Positions 41,419 through 50,609 of a stretch of 64,000 bases of DNA are shown piece by piece. This stretch comes from CAYVUB01 sp964454675 (GTDB taxonomy: Bacteria > Bacteroidota > Bacteroidia > Flavobacteriales > Flavobacteriaceae). The stretch's first letter is position 1, and every line of letters begins with the position of its first letter. Position numbers and translations under genes: made by a program. Below the pieces are notes generated by a model that saw nothing but the letters and a program-made list of their open reading frames with translations, searched no databases and had not been told where the DNA came from. The stretch covers positions 1 through 64,000 of the forward strand of contig CAYVUB010000013.1 of NCBI GenBank assembly GCA_964454675.1. Reading direction: 5' to 3'.

Positions 41419-42420
41419 CTAGTTTTTTAATTGGTATGCTGTTTTGGCGTTGTAGTCTTCAATCAATCTTAATCTTAGTTCGGTTATAGTCATGCTGTCA
41501 AATTGTTGGTACTCGTAGCTATCATGTAAAATGGTGTCTAAAAAATCTAAAATAGTTTCTGGTTTGCCATCAAAATATATGACTTGATTAAAGTCGATTT
41601 TCTTGGTTTTATCTAATTCAAATAACCAATTAAAAAGTATTTGGTTATCCTTATAAAACAACTTATTTAGGGTGCGTTTTAAAATATGCTCTAATATGGT
41701 ATCCTCCTTAACAGAGCAAATAAAAAAATGATTGTAATTATTCCAAAAGTCGACCAATTTTGTTTTATAGTCAACATCCTCTGTTGTTGTATTAAGAAAC
41801 TTTAGTAATTCGGTTTCAATATCTTTATCTAGAGTTTTATTATATGAGCCCCTATTTACAAGGTAACATAGCTTGTCAGACAAATTAAGCAGCTCTACAT
41901 AAAAGTCGATGTTTTTATACTCTTCGTACTTTAAATATTGTTTTAAATAGCGTGTTTCGTTCTTTTCGTTTATCCAATTAATGGCTTCTTTATTTTGTTG
42001 TGTAGCACTATTGGAATACCATTTATAAGCACGTATTTTAGAACCATGTCCGTCTAGACCTTCAAAATATTTACCAAGTTGAAGCTGTGCATTATCATGG
42101 CCTTTTTTTGCACTTCGTTTGATATTATTGACATAATTGCTTTGCAGCCAATCTTTATAGAATTGAACGTCTAAAGAGTCTAGTGGTTCGGAAGGTATTG
42201 GGTTTGCCGCATAATTGGATTTGTAGTGGGCTTTGAAGATTTCAGCTTTAGGGTGTGTCTCTTGCACTAAACTAATGTCATAAAATAACATTCCAAGATG
42301 GTATTGTGCTTCGGCATCTAAATCATATGAATTTTCAATGAGGTCATCAATAGTTTGACTGTAACCACTTGTTAGTGACCCTAGAACTGCTAAAAAGAGG
42401 ATTGTTTTGATAAAATTCAT
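41419..42420 (-). CDS. Secreted Sel1/NAKTA-motif protein, first in tandem
   Basis: A 333-residue exported protein (signal MNFIKTILFLAVLGSLTSGYSQ). N-terminal part has Sel1-like helical repeats (AEAQYHLGMLFYD, NAQLQLGKYFEG, AYKWYSNSATQQNKEA); the C-terminal ~110 residues carry the shared domain (EHILKRTL, IYFDGKPETILDFLDTIL, LRLRL, YNAKTAYQLKN). It is the longest and probably ancestral member of the three-gene set, which is packed with three-base gaps and must be one operon. Confidence 0.75.
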   Translation of the reverse strand: MNFIKTILFLAVLGSLTSGYSQTIDDLIENSYDLDAEAQYHLGMLFYDISLVQETHPKAEIFKAHYKSNYAANPIPSEPLDSLDVQFYKDWLQSNYVNNIKRSAKKGHDNAQLQLGKYFEGLDGHGSKIRAYKWYSNSATQQNKEAINWINEKNETRYLKQYLKYEEYKNIDFYVELLNLSDKLCYLVNRGSYNKTLDKDIETELLKFLNTTTEDVDYKTKLVDFWNNYNHFFICSVKEDTILEHILKRTLNKLFYKDNQILFNWLFELDKTKKIDFNQVIYFDGKPETILDFLDTILHDSYEYQQFDSMTITELRLRLIEDYNAKTAYQLKN

Positions 42421-42460
42421 GTATTAAATTGATGTTTAAAATTGGTGCATTTACTTTTTC

Positions 42461-42991
42461 TTAAAGCTGTTCTATTTTTTCTAATGCTCCGTTTTCTCTA
42501 TACTGTTTCCATTTTCCTTTCTTATCTCCATGTTTATTATACTTTCCTGTTTCCTTCAATTGGCCATTGGCATAAAAGGTTTTCCATTTTCCAGATTTTA
42601 CGCCATCATTACTATAACGCCCTATGTCTTGTAATTGACCATTTTCATAAAAGTGCTTCCATTTTCCATAAGGTTTGCCTCCTGTTGGTGTACCACCACG
42701 ATAGTTTTTAATTGATTTTAGTTGTCCGTTGATATAATAGGTTTTCCATTCGCCAGTTGGCCCATCATTGAAGTAAGTTCCTATTTGTTCTAATTGTCCA
42801 TTTTCGAAATAAAACTTCCAAACGCCAGTTCTTTGGTTCGTACTATCTATTTCTCCAGTACTTTCTATGTTTCCATTTGAATAATACTCCGTTTGTATAT
42901 TCTCTTGAGCAAATACTTGTGTTGAAACTATGCAGAGTAATGTTATGAGGATTGTTAATCTGGTTTTTATATGTTTTACTTTTTTATGCAT
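42461..42991 (-). CDS. Secreted YwqK-type MORN-repeat protein
   Basis: A 176-residue exported protein with about five YwqK/MORN-variant repeats of the form G-x-W-K-x-Y-Y-x-N-G-Q-L-x-x-I-G-x-Y-x-x-D-G. Family databases sometimes call these YwqK antitoxins, but the name rests on little evidence; such repeats form beta-hairpin arrays. The N-terminus (about 30 residues ending VSTQVFAQ) is a signal peptide. It is one of three complete secreted MORN proteins of this type in the region (42461, 44550, 45686). Confidence 0.85.
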   Translation of the reverse strand: MHKKVKHIKTRLTILITLLCIVSTQVFAQENIQTEYYSNGNIESTGEIDSTNQRTGVWKFYFENGQLEQIGTYFNDGPTGEWKTYYINGQLKSIKNYRGGTPTGGKPYGKWKHFYENGQLQDIGRYSNDGVKSGKWKTFYANGQLKETGKYNKHGDKKGKWKQYRENGALEKIEQL

Positions 42992-43005
42992 TATTTATTG
43001 TTTAA

Positions 43006-43656
43006 TTATAGTTTCTCGCCTATCCAAACCACTCCTTTTTTAAAAGAATAGCCTTCTGTTGCATCGCCTATAGGTTCGGTATATGTTGTAACTCTATGCG
43101 GTTTCTTTAACCTTTGTTCAATCCACTTTTTTTCCTGATTATAGGCTTCTATTAAATAGTAATCTTCTGGATTGCCCAATTCTGCATTATTCATATGCTC
43201 TTCGTCATATCTATATTCCCAGTTGAAATTAGATATGTTATGTTTTAAACTACCAAAATTGTTAGGATTTAGACGTTTTGAAATTTCTGGCTTGTAAAAT
43301 GTATTATCATAGAACTGAAGGCAGTTACCTATGGCACAAACTACTTGAGAATTAGAAAAACGTGGTTCATACAACCATATTTTTAAATAATAGGGTTCAT
43401 TTAATGATTTGAGTTGAAGTTCCCATTGCTCGTAAATTTCAAATAATCCGATTATAATTCTTTTTCTGGTTACTCCTTTTGGTTGTGGAAATACACTAGT
43501 AAGCATAGAGATGCTACTGTAAGGATGCACATATATTTTAGTATAATCGCGCTCTCTAACTTTTAGGGTCTCTAAATCTAAGGGTAAGTTTTCATTTTTC
43601 CATTGGTCTATGGCTTTCCATAGTCTTTTATGGCCTCTGATTTTTTTTGTTTTCAT
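43006..43656 (-). CDS. Uncharacterised protein, 216 residues
   Basis: Not recognised. The product begins MKTKKIRGHKRLWKAIDQWK, has no signal peptide and so is probably cytoplasmic, unlike its neighbours. It is rich in aromatic residues (EPYYLKIWLYEPRFSNSQ, FNWEYRYDEE) and has no visible catalytic motif. It lies 14 bases upstream of the MORN gene on the same strand. Confidence 0.6.
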   Translation of the reverse strand: MKTKKIRGHKRLWKAIDQWKNENLPLDLETLKVRERDYTKIYVHPYSSISMLTSVFPQPKGVTRKRIIIGLFEIYEQWELQLKSLNEPYYLKIWLYEPRFSNSQVVCAIGNCLQFYDNTFYKPEISKRLNPNNFGSLKHNISNFNWEYRYDEEHMNNAELGNPEDYYLIEAYNQEKKWIEQRLKKPHRVTTYTEPIGDATEGYSFKKGVVWIGEKL

Positions 43657-43678
43657 TTTAAATGGAAAGTGAATTAGT

Positions 43679-44491
43679 TTAAAATTCTATTAATTCACTA
43701 GACATAATTAAATAATAAAAATCATTAACATTGACTAATTGAGTTACAAAATATCCATCATTCCAGTATATATTTATTTCTTTATTTAGAGATGATTTAT
43801 CAATTTTCTTCCATACTTGTTTAGGGCTATTTACTTTTTTTGATAACACCATAACCCAAATATTTTCATCAGTACCATACTTTTCACGTACATATTTTAG
43901 GGAAGAAATATAATATCCATCTTTCAATTCTTTGTCAATTTTATCTGCAGGAAATTCTGAACTTACAAACCATTTTTGTTTATTTATATTTACTCCTTTT
44001 GACAGTATTATTTTCCAATTTTTATTTCCAGCATCGAAATCAATAGAAGTTATATAGTAATTGTCTTTCCATGCTTCTTTTACTTCATTTTCAGGAAATT
44101 CTTTTGAAGAGATTTCTTTTTGACTAATACCTGTTTGTACTCCAGTCATAACGATATACCAATTTCCCATAAAAGTAGCCATATGACTAACATAACCTCC
44201 TTGGTCATTTAATCCTTTTAGGGTTTCATTTTTTAAATCTGATCCCTTCACTTCTATAACATTCTGAACAGAAATGTTTTTGTTTTTAGATAAAATTACA
44301 CTAAAGTATCTCTCGTTCTTATCAAAACTTGTAATGAAATAATCTTTTTCCTGTAACTCAATTATTTGTTCGTAGAAATTCTGATTAAAAAAAGCATGGT
44401 TATATATTTCTTGAATATTATCATTATTTTGTGAATACAATGTGTTGATAATTAATAACGAAGCTAATATTATTATTGACCTTTTTCTCAT
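43679..44491 (-). CDS. Secreted repeat protein resembling DUF7477
   Basis: A 270-residue exported protein (signal MRKRSIIILASLLIINTLYSQ). It consists of about five copies of a beta-rich unit: a W/F-x-D/E-G/N-Y-Y-I-T/S-S-hydrophobic strand followed by W-x-V/I-x-L-S-K (KDNYYITSIDFD ... WKIILSKG, KDGYYISSLKY ... WVMVLSKK). This matches the pattern of DUF7477-like propeller repeats as I recall them. Role is unknown; presumably periplasmic or surface-located. Confidence 0.65.
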   Translation of the reverse strand: MRKRSIIILASLLIINTLYSQNNDNIQEIYNHAFFNQNFYEQIIELQEKDYFITSFDKNERYFSVILSKNKNISVQNVIEVKGSDLKNETLKGLNDQGGYVSHMATFMGNWYIVMTGVQTGISQKEISSKEFPENEVKEAWKDNYYITSIDFDAGNKNWKIILSKGVNINKQKWFVSSEFPADKIDKELKDGYYISSLKYVREKYGTDENIWVMVLSKKVNSPKQVWKKIDKSSLNKEINIYWNDGYFVTQLVNVNDFYYLIMSSELIEF

Positions 44492-44549
44492 AATTTGTAT
44501 GTATTGAATTAATGACCCTTGATAGATAACTTAAATATTTAATAGGAGT

Positions 44550-45635
44550 TTAATTTTTATTAATAACCTTTTTAATATTAGAAATAGTTTGTTCAAGCTC
44601 ATTATTTGAATTGTCCCCTGAATAAGCTTTTTCAAAATAAGGCAAAGCTTCTTTATATATATTTAATCTAATCTTTTCTAATTCGTCATAACGTTTGTTC
44701 TCTGCTTCTGAAGTGCCTAAATCATTCATTTCGTTCACAATAGATTCAACGTTATTTAAAATTATGACTCCTATATTATAACAAGCATCGTAATAATTTT
44801 TATCACAGCTCTTGGTGTACCACTCTATAGCTAAATCATGATTTATTGAGACTCCTATTCCAGTATGATACAAATAACCCAAGTAATATTCTGCTTGATT
44901 ATTGCCTCTTTTCGCACTTTTTAAGAGAAGTTCTTTGGCTTTTGCATAATTCTTCCCGTCTAGTTCTAATAAATATTTGGATCCGTTTACTAAATCGTAA
45001 TCACCTTCAGATTCTAAATTACCATTTTCATCATATGATTTAATAATACCGACATAAGTTCCATAATCAAAATTTGCTGAAACCTTTAAGTTCCCATTTT
45101 CATAATATTGTTTAAATGGACCGTGTACTTTAGCCCCGTATTTTTCGTCTTTTGAACTAAAAAAGGACTCTTGGGATTTGTTCCCATTTTTATAGTATTC
45201 AATATAGGAAATAGAGTTCAAAGAATAATCTTCAATAATTTTCAATTGTCCAGATTCGTAATACCCTTTCCATTTACCTACCTTATCTCCATTAGCATAG
45301 TTACCTGTTCTTTCCAGTTCACCAGATTCGTAATATTCTTTCCATTCACCATTTTTTTTTCCATCTGAATATTTACCACTACTTTCTAACTGACCACTTT
45401 CATAATAAAATTTCCATTCACCTATTCTTGAGGTATATAATCTTTCTTCAATTCTTCCGGAATCAAATAAACCATCTGATATATGCTCCGTTCTGGTGCC
45501 ATGGATTTGAACTGTACCAGTACCTTTCAATTTTCCATTACTATAATATTCATTATCAATTTTTGTTGTTTGTGCTGATACTATGCAGCAAGTGAAAAAA
45601 GATAAGATTAAAATAAATGTTTGTTTTTTATACAT
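44550..45635 (-). CDS. Secreted MORN (YwqK) plus Sel1-repeat protein
   Basis: A 361-residue exported protein. Signal peptide MYKKQTFILILSFFTCCIVSAQ; about seven YwqK/MORN-type repeats (YYESGQLESSGKYSDGKKNGEWKEYYESG and variants, about 25-215); then Sel1-like helical repeats (LLLKSAKRGNNQAEYYLGYLYHTG, LAIEWYTKSCDKNYYDACYNIG) and a final helix. The signal sequence is nearly the same as that of the gene at 45686-46306, so the two share a recent ancestor. Function is unknown. Confidence 0.83.
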   Translation of the reverse strand: MYKKQTFILILSFFTCCIVSAQTTKIDNEYYSNGKLKGTGTVQIHGTRTEHISDGLFDSGRIEERLYTSRIGEWKFYYESGQLESSGKYSDGKKNGEWKEYYESGELERTGNYANGDKVGKWKGYYESGQLKIIEDYSLNSISYIEYYKNGNKSQESFFSSKDEKYGAKVHGPFKQYYENGNLKVSANFDYGTYVGIIKSYDENGNLESEGDYDLVNGSKYLLELDGKNYAKAKELLLKSAKRGNNQAEYYLGYLYHTGIGVSINHDLAIEWYTKSCDKNYYDACYNIGVIILNNVESIVNEMNDLGTSEAENKRYDELEKIRLNIYKEALPYFEKAYSGDNSNNELEQTISNIKKVINKN

Positions 45636-45685
45636 GTTATTTATTTTTTATGTTAAAAGAAATACTATTGAACTTTTTCAATGCT

Positions 45686-46306
45686 CTAATCTACAGGCTC
45701 ATCTTGTACTATTACTCCATCTTTAACTGTTAATTGAAATAATTTACCATCAGTATTATAATGTTTTAAAAATCCATTGCCATTCTTTAAGGTGCTTATG
45801 TCCATTGAATTACCATTCATGTCATACAATTCGGTTAAATTCATAAGTTTGCCGTCTTCAAATATAATTGTGCTTGATAACTTTTCGTTTATGTAAAAAA
45901 CCTTCCATTCACCACTTTGTTTTCCTCCAATAAATTCACCACTTTGTTGGAGTTTCCCATTTTCATAATACATTTTCCAAAGTCCTGTTTGTACATCATC
46001 TAAAAAATAACCTGCCTGCCTAAGCACCGTATTTTCATCATAAAATCTCCAGTAGCCATGTTTATCATATGCGAGATTATTAGGAGCAAACAGTGCAAAA
46101 CGCTTTTTTATTTCTCCGTTGTCTTTAATTTTGCCATTTCTATAATATGAAATCGTTTCGAAAATTTCATAACCATTTTTATATACTCTTTTATATACTC
46201 TCTCCAATTCGCCACTTTCATAATATACCTTATGTTCATTTTGTGCATTTACAATACTACAAGTGAAAAAAAATAGGATTAAAATGTATGTTTGTTTTTT
46301 GTACAT
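45686..46306 (-). CDS. Secreted YwqK-type MORN-repeat protein
   Basis: A 206-residue exported protein from the start at 46304-46306 (MYKKQTYILILFFFTCSIVNAQ); a longer frame from 46372 overlaps a degenerate gene copy and is not credible. About six MORN-variant repeats follow (GYWRFYDENTVLRQAG, GLWKMYYENGKLQQSG, GEWKVFYINEKL). The C-terminus GKLFQLTVKDGVIVQDEP is duplicated as a remnant at 46356-46446. Function is unknown. Confidence 0.8.
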   Translation of the reverse strand: MYKKQTYILILFFFTCSIVNAQNEHKVYYESGELERVYKRVYKNGYEIFETISYYRNGKIKDNGEIKKRFALFAPNNLAYDKHGYWRFYDENTVLRQAGYFLDDVQTGLWKMYYENGKLQQSGEFIGGKQSGEWKVFYINEKLSSTIIFEDGKLMNLTELYDMNGNSMDISTLKNGNGFLKHYNTDGKLFQLTVKDGVIVQDEPVD

Positions 46307-46355
46307 ATTATTTAAATTTTGGTTTAACGAAATAGATTTAATTATTTTCAATGTT

Positions 46356-46446
46356 CTAATTTGTAGGCTCATCTTTTACTATTATATCTTTAACTTTCAT
46401 CTGAAATAATTTACCGTCGGCATCATAAAGTTTTTTAAGGTTCCTA
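46356..46446 (-). pseudogene. 3' remnant of a duplicated MORN-protein gene
   Basis: About 30 codons on the minus strand ending at a stop at 46356-46358. They read KLYDADGKLFQMKVKD, then EPTN, and match the end of the intact gene (HYNTDGKLFQLTVKD, then DEPVD). The downstream untranslated sequence is also similar. No start or upstream repeats remain, so this is the 3' tail of a lost tandem copy lying directly 5' of the surviving gene. Confidence 0.78.
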
Positions 46447-46455
46447 ATAATATTT

Positions 46456-46794
46456 TCATTTGTAATAACTGGAACAAAAGGTTGCTATTTTATATTCAGC
46501 TCCTGAATATGGGCTTGTGACATAATAGATTCCGAATTGAGGTAATTTTGTATAATAATATACCTTGTCTAACACCCAACTGCTTTCCTTATCTCTAATA
46601 TAATTGTCGTTTTTATCATAGTCCCTAACATATTTCCATTTGTATTCTTTGTTTTTGGAATCATATAAGTAGAAATCCCCTTCAATGATTGCACAATTAT
46701 TTGCCGTAGCATTTGACATAGCCGCACCTAATTCCGCACAGTTAAAATTGATAGATAGTAATATTAAAAAAAGTGTAAATTTTAAGGTCTTCAT
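46456..46794 (-). CDS. Small putative lipoprotein
   Basis: A 112-residue protein from the start at 46792-46794 (MKTLKFTLFLILLSINFNCAEL) with a lipobox-like LSINFNC. The mature part is aromatic-rich and contains DFYLYDSKNKEYKWKYVRDYD. An upstream ATG at 46809 adds five residues. Not assigned to a family. It is followed by the MORN-gene remnant, which suggests that the ancestral neighbour was another MORN gene. Confidence 0.65.
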   Translation of the reverse strand: MKTLKFTLFLILLSINFNCAELGAAMSNATANNCAIIEGDFYLYDSKNKEYKWKYVRDYDKNDNYIRDKESSWVLDKVYYYTKLPQFGIYYVTSPYSGAEYKIATFCSSYYK

Positions 46795-46879
46795 GATTTT
46801 GATTTTCATTAATGATTAGATTTAAATGAATGGAAATAGTTTTTATGAATGACTTGGTGTTATTTATTTTATCTAATAT

Positions 46880-47914
46880 TTAATCCAAGACAGGTTTTCC
46901 TTCATTCCATTGACCTTTAAAAACTAATTTCCCATCTTTAAAAAATTCTCCATAGCCTTGCATATCATCTTTTTCAAAACCTCCATTGTAAACCAATTCT
47001 CCATCAATGTATATTTTGCCTTTTCCATTATATTTACCTTCTTTCCATTCTCCTATATACTGTACTCCATCATTATAATCATAAATTCCAAAACCGTCTT
47101 TACAATTACCAAAGCAGTCAAAATCTGACAACATTTTCATTGAACTATACAATTCTAGTCTTTCTTCATCTGTATCTAAATTTAGTAATAGGTCGGTTTG
47201 CATGCTTGCAGCAATATTTTCCATTTCAGTAAAAAAATCATCTTCAGCTGGTTTTTGTTGAAGTTCATTAATCTCCAATTTTTTAATGGTAATATTGGAA
47301 TAATAGTTTATCCTGTTAGATAAACCTACGATGGGTATTTTTTTAATACGGCCTTCTTCATAATCGTAACTTAATCTAGAATATGTATTTAGCGCTATAT
47401 AAAATATGCCGTCTGGAAATTGCACAAATCGTATATGGTTATCTTTATCAAAATGCACTTTATCTGAAGTAAAAATAGCCATGACATCTGTAAACCCATT
47501 GGCATCTCTATAACTAAGTGTAAGTTTTCCGCTCTTATCTATACCAATCCATGAAAATCCATTTGGGCTATTCCCTAACATAATTTGTAATGGATATTCT
47601 TTTTCTGAGTTTACAAACTGAGAAGTTAACCTGAAATCAAATATAAATTCATTGGCAACTTCTAATGATGGGTTATTATTCATCCAGAATTTACCTCTAC
47701 AATCGTTTGTTGATTTTAATGTGCTTGTAGAAGTGTCATAATAGGCACCACAGTCACTGTTTACTTGTATTTCATAGGCTTCTATATTAAACAAATTAGT
47801 TCTAATTGGTTCATCCAAAATTTTAATATAATCTTCTCTAGTATAGTCGCCATTCTGTGAAAAAGAGCTATTAAAAAAGAATATAAAACCTATTGCTAAA
47901 AATGGTGTTCTCAT
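46880..47914 (-). CDS. Secreted protein with C-terminal MORN repeats
   Basis: A 344-residue exported protein (signal MRTPFLAIGFIFFFNSSFSQ). The central part (about 25-215) looks like a lectin/glucanase-type beta-sandwich (GKFWMNNNPSLEVANEFIFDFR ... ITIKKLEIN), and the last ~70 residues hold three classic MORN repeats (YIGEWKEGKYNGKGKIYIDGE, YNGGFEKDDMQGYGEFF, FKGQWNEGKPVLD). MORN here is the true Y-x-G-x-W/F-x-x-G-x-x-x-G form, unlike the YwqK variants nearby. Function is unknown. Confidence 0.75.
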   Translation of the reverse strand: MRTPFLAIGFIFFFNSSFSQNGDYTREDYIKILDEPIRTNLFNIEAYEIQVNSDCGAYYDTSTSTLKSTNDCRGKFWMNNNPSLEVANEFIFDFRLTSQFVNSEKEYPLQIMLGNSPNGFSWIGIDKSGKLTLSYRDANGFTDVMAIFTSDKVHFDKDNHIRFVQFPDGIFYIALNTYSRLSYDYEEGRIKKIPIVGLSNRINYYSNITIKKLEINELQQKPAEDDFFTEMENIAASMQTDLLLNLDTDEERLELYSSMKMLSDFDCFGNCKDGFGIYDYNDGVQYIGEWKEGKYNGKGKIYIDGELVYNGGFEKDDMQGYGEFFKDGKLVFKGQWNEGKPVLD

Positions 47915-47958
47915 AAAAGTTATTGTTTATCGGATTGTTGACTCATTCATAGTTAGTT

Positions 47959-48555
47959 TTAATTCTTCTTTTTATCGAGTGCATACATATTTACCAAATG
48001 AAAATTAGTTGCTTGAATATTTGTTAATTGTATGTTTTTAAAATTTAGACCCGAACTTAGAAATACACTTTTAGATTCCGTATCACTTAAATATTTGCTA
48101 TCAGGAAGATAATCTCCTTCAAATATTGTCCCCCAACCAAGCATTCTATGGTAATCTTCTTCCCCAACTTTACTAAATGCAATTGTTTTAATAAAATTAT
48201 CTCCATCGTAAATGTCAGCTGTAAAACTTGGATTTGAAACTCTAATAGCATTATAAGCTTCATCTCCTAATTCTGATTTTGAAAACTTTTCACCATTAAA
48301 ATAAACCATACTTCCTTTTTCTACTATTGCTGTATAATTTAAACATGGTAGATCTTCAGAATAGCCAGCTTTCATAAAACATTCCAATTTAAAATAAATG
48401 GTTGCATCACAGCCGTTTTTGCCTTCTTCAGGTTGCCATGTTAATGTTTTTTCAAATGTTCTAACATTCTTTTTTTCATCGTTTTGAGCTTGAATAATAC
48501 TACTACTTAAAAAAGCAATAATTACTATTAGCAGTGGATATACTCTATTTTTCAT
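47959..48555 (-). CDS. Secreted uncharacterised protein
   Basis: A 198-residue exported protein (MKNRVYPLLIVIIAFLSSSIIQAQ signal). Its segment YFNGEKFSKSELGDEAYNAI ... ADIYDGDNFIKTIAF is paralogous to KYNGKIYTEEDLGSESFSNM ... VVIWDGNWQLGTVKL near the N-terminus of the next gene (48825-50609). The two therefore share an unnamed beta-rich domain containing conserved cysteines (NGCDATIYFKLECF against INCIGS). It ends with a Q-L-T-N-I-Q-A-T-N-F pattern. Function is unknown. Confidence 0.7.
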   Translation of the reverse strand: MKNRVYPLLIVIIAFLSSSIIQAQNDEKKNVRTFEKTLTWQPEEGKNGCDATIYFKLECFMKAGYSEDLPCLNYTAIVEKGSMVYFNGEKFSKSELGDEAYNAIRVSNPSFTADIYDGDNFIKTIAFSKVGEEDYHRMLGWGTIFEGDYLPDSKYLSDTESKSVFLSSGLNFKNIQLTNIQATNFHLVNMYALDKKKN

Positions 48556-48824
48556 AATTCTAATTATTATTATAATTCAAACTTTTAATAAATTTCTAGT
48601 ATTGTAAGAATATGTAATCGTTTCCAAGTTATTTTCAACTTTACTAAAAAAACATTATTGCTTACCCTATTTAAACTGTTGCCCCAATTTTTTTTGAGCA
48701 TATAGAATTGAATTGCTAGTGCTTTTTATGAATAATATTGTTAAAAAAGGTACTTTACATTGAAGATTTTCATAGTTTCTTTGATTTTAGATTAATGGTG
48801 AAAATAATTAATGCTTTATTTTTT

Positions 48825-50609
48825 TTAAAATGGAATATTTAATCCAACTCTTAGAGTAGAATAAGGTTCTTTAAATTTAGATTTAAATCTTTCATTTTCC
48901 CTTTCAGATGGGTATCTATAATTTATATATTGTTCTTGAGTTATATGGGCATATCCATAGTTATAGGATAAATACACATATCTAAACAATTTCACATATA
49001 GGCTTGGCGAGTAAAACCACGCTTCTTCTATGTTGCGTTCAGAACCTCTTAGAAATTCTTCCTCGAAGTCAATATATCCTGAATTATATGACCCTTTTCC
49101 AACTTCAAAACCTAATCCAATACTTCCCCATTTTTTTAAGTTTATTATATTTATTTCCATTCCCCCCATTAAAGTTATTTCTCCCGACTCGCCTTCCGAT
49201 TGAGTACCAAATCCCAAGAAAAACCCAATTCCACCATCTCCAAACATTCCTACTTCATATGTTATAGGGTTTAAACTCTTTGAATCCTTTCCATTAATTA
49301 GTTTTCTTTGGCTGACCCGAAACGAAAGGCTACCTATGGACCCTTCAGCTATAGCACCTGCAAACCCAGATAATGCAGTGGCCATTTTGTTAGAAGCATC
49401 ATTCATTGCTAATTTAGAAGCGTAACTGTCCATTCCTGAAATCCCAATTGATTCTTCTGCATTTTTAATTTCTTGAAGTGTTCTTATGTATTTCGATGTG
49501 TTTGTCTTTCCATTTGCTCTCATATCATCTGCTTCCTGCATTAATTGACTTAAAGACTTACTTTTACTTGCATTTTCTATGGCTCTTTTTGTATCTTCTT
49601 CAGCCTTCTTTCTATTAAACTCTTCTAAATCATCTACTTCTGTTTCTTTATCGTTACTTTTATTTTCTTTTTGTTGAGTTTGAATTTTTCCTAATTCAGG
49701 CTTTTCTACTTCTACTTCTTCTTTACCTTCCTCTTTCTCTTTCAAATCATTATTCTTTTCTTCTGCTGTTTCTGCTTCCCTAACTTTACTCTGAGCTTTT
49801 TCATTATCATACCCTGTATTTAATGCACTCTTATATTCTTGTATTGCATTTGTAAAGTCTTTTTTAGCATAATAATTGTCTCCTTTCGAAATAAATTGAT
49901 TATAATCTAACTTTTTAGTTTCTTCTTTTCTGATTATCTTAATCTTTTCTAAAATTTCATTTGCACGAGCATTTGAATAATCTATCTTTTTTATTTCATT
50001 ACAAATGTTTTCTGCATCTTCATACCTCATGTAAGAAAAACTATAATTCGCATCATCTATTAAAGATTTAATCTTATTGTTTTTATCGTAATCCTTTATT
50101 TTCATTTCTAACCCAGCATCAGAATTAGAAACTTTTATTATTCTAATATCTCCAATTGATAATAAATTAATTTTTTCTTTGTATTCTTTACCATTAATCC
50201 CTAGTTTTTTAAATACATCATATAATTGCCCTTGACAACCAACATTATACCCTGTTACATTTGTTAGTTTTACGGTTCCTAATTGCCAATTTCCATCCCA
50301 AATAACTACCTCTATATCTGTATATCCTATATACTTTGTCATATTTGAAAATGATTCAGAACCAAGATCTTCTTCTGTATAGATTTTTCCATTGTACTTA
50401 TATTTATTTGAAACCGCATTTTTAGTTATTTTTCCAACTGATAAGTGGGGAATTCCATCTGACCCAATACAATTTATAAATTTAAACTCAAAAGGTACTG
50501 TCATTATATAGCCGTTACCAGAAGGGGTATATGTATCTGACAATGTTTCTTGAGAGAATAATACATTTACATCTATAAATATAAAAAGTAGTATAAGTAG
50601 CCTATTCAT
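48825..50609 (-). CDS. Large secreted protein: unnamed domain, TPR, charged linker, outer-membrane-like C-terminus
   Basis: A 594-residue exported protein (signal MNRLLILLFIFIDVNVLFSQ). About 25-165: the domain shared with 47959-48555. About 170-285: helical TPR-like repeats (ISKGDNYYAKKDFTNAIQEYKSALNTG). About 285-360: a highly charged Glu/Lys linker, possibly coiled coil. About 430-594: alternating strands ending LRVGLNIPF, typical of a small outer-membrane beta-barrel. A periplasm-spanning, membrane-linked scaffold is plausible but unproven. Confidence 0.7.
   Translation of the reverse strand: MNRLLILLFIFIDVNVLFSQETLSDTYTPSGNGYIMTVPFEFKFINCIGSDGIPHLSVGKITKNAVSNKYKYNGKIYTEEDLGSESFSNMTKYIGYTDIEVVIWDGNWQLGTVKLTNVTGYNVGCQGQLYDVFKKLGINGKEYKEKINLLSIGDIRIIKVSNSDAGLEMKIKDYDKNNKIKSLIDDANYSFSYMRYEDAENICNEIKKIDYSNARANEILEKIKIIRKEETKKLDYNQFISKGDNYYAKKDFTNAIQEYKSALNTGYDNEKAQSKVREAETAEEKNNDLKEKEEGKEEVEVEKPELGKIQTQQKENKSNDKETEVDDLEEFNRKKAEEDTKRAIENASKSKSLSQLMQEADDMRANGKTNTSKYIRTLQEIKNAEESIGISGMDSYASKLAMNDASNKMATALSGFAGAIAEGSIGSLSFRVSQRKLINGKDSKSLNPITYEVGMFGDGGIGFFLGFGTQSEGESGEITLMGGMEINIINLKKWGSIGLGFEVGKGSYNSGYIDFEEEFLRGSERNIEEAWFYSPSLYVKLFRYVYLSYNYGYAHITQEQYINYRYPSERENERFKSKFKEPYSTLRVGLNIPF

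Noticed and set aside
42461..42991. YwqK protein as a genuine antitoxin
   Set aside because: The family label exists, but this protein has a signal peptide and there is no toxin gene beside it. I describe it only as a MORN-repeat protein.
46307..46372. Longer N-terminus for the MORN protein at 45686
   Set aside because: It precedes a clear signal peptide and overlaps the degenerate 3' remnant of another copy.
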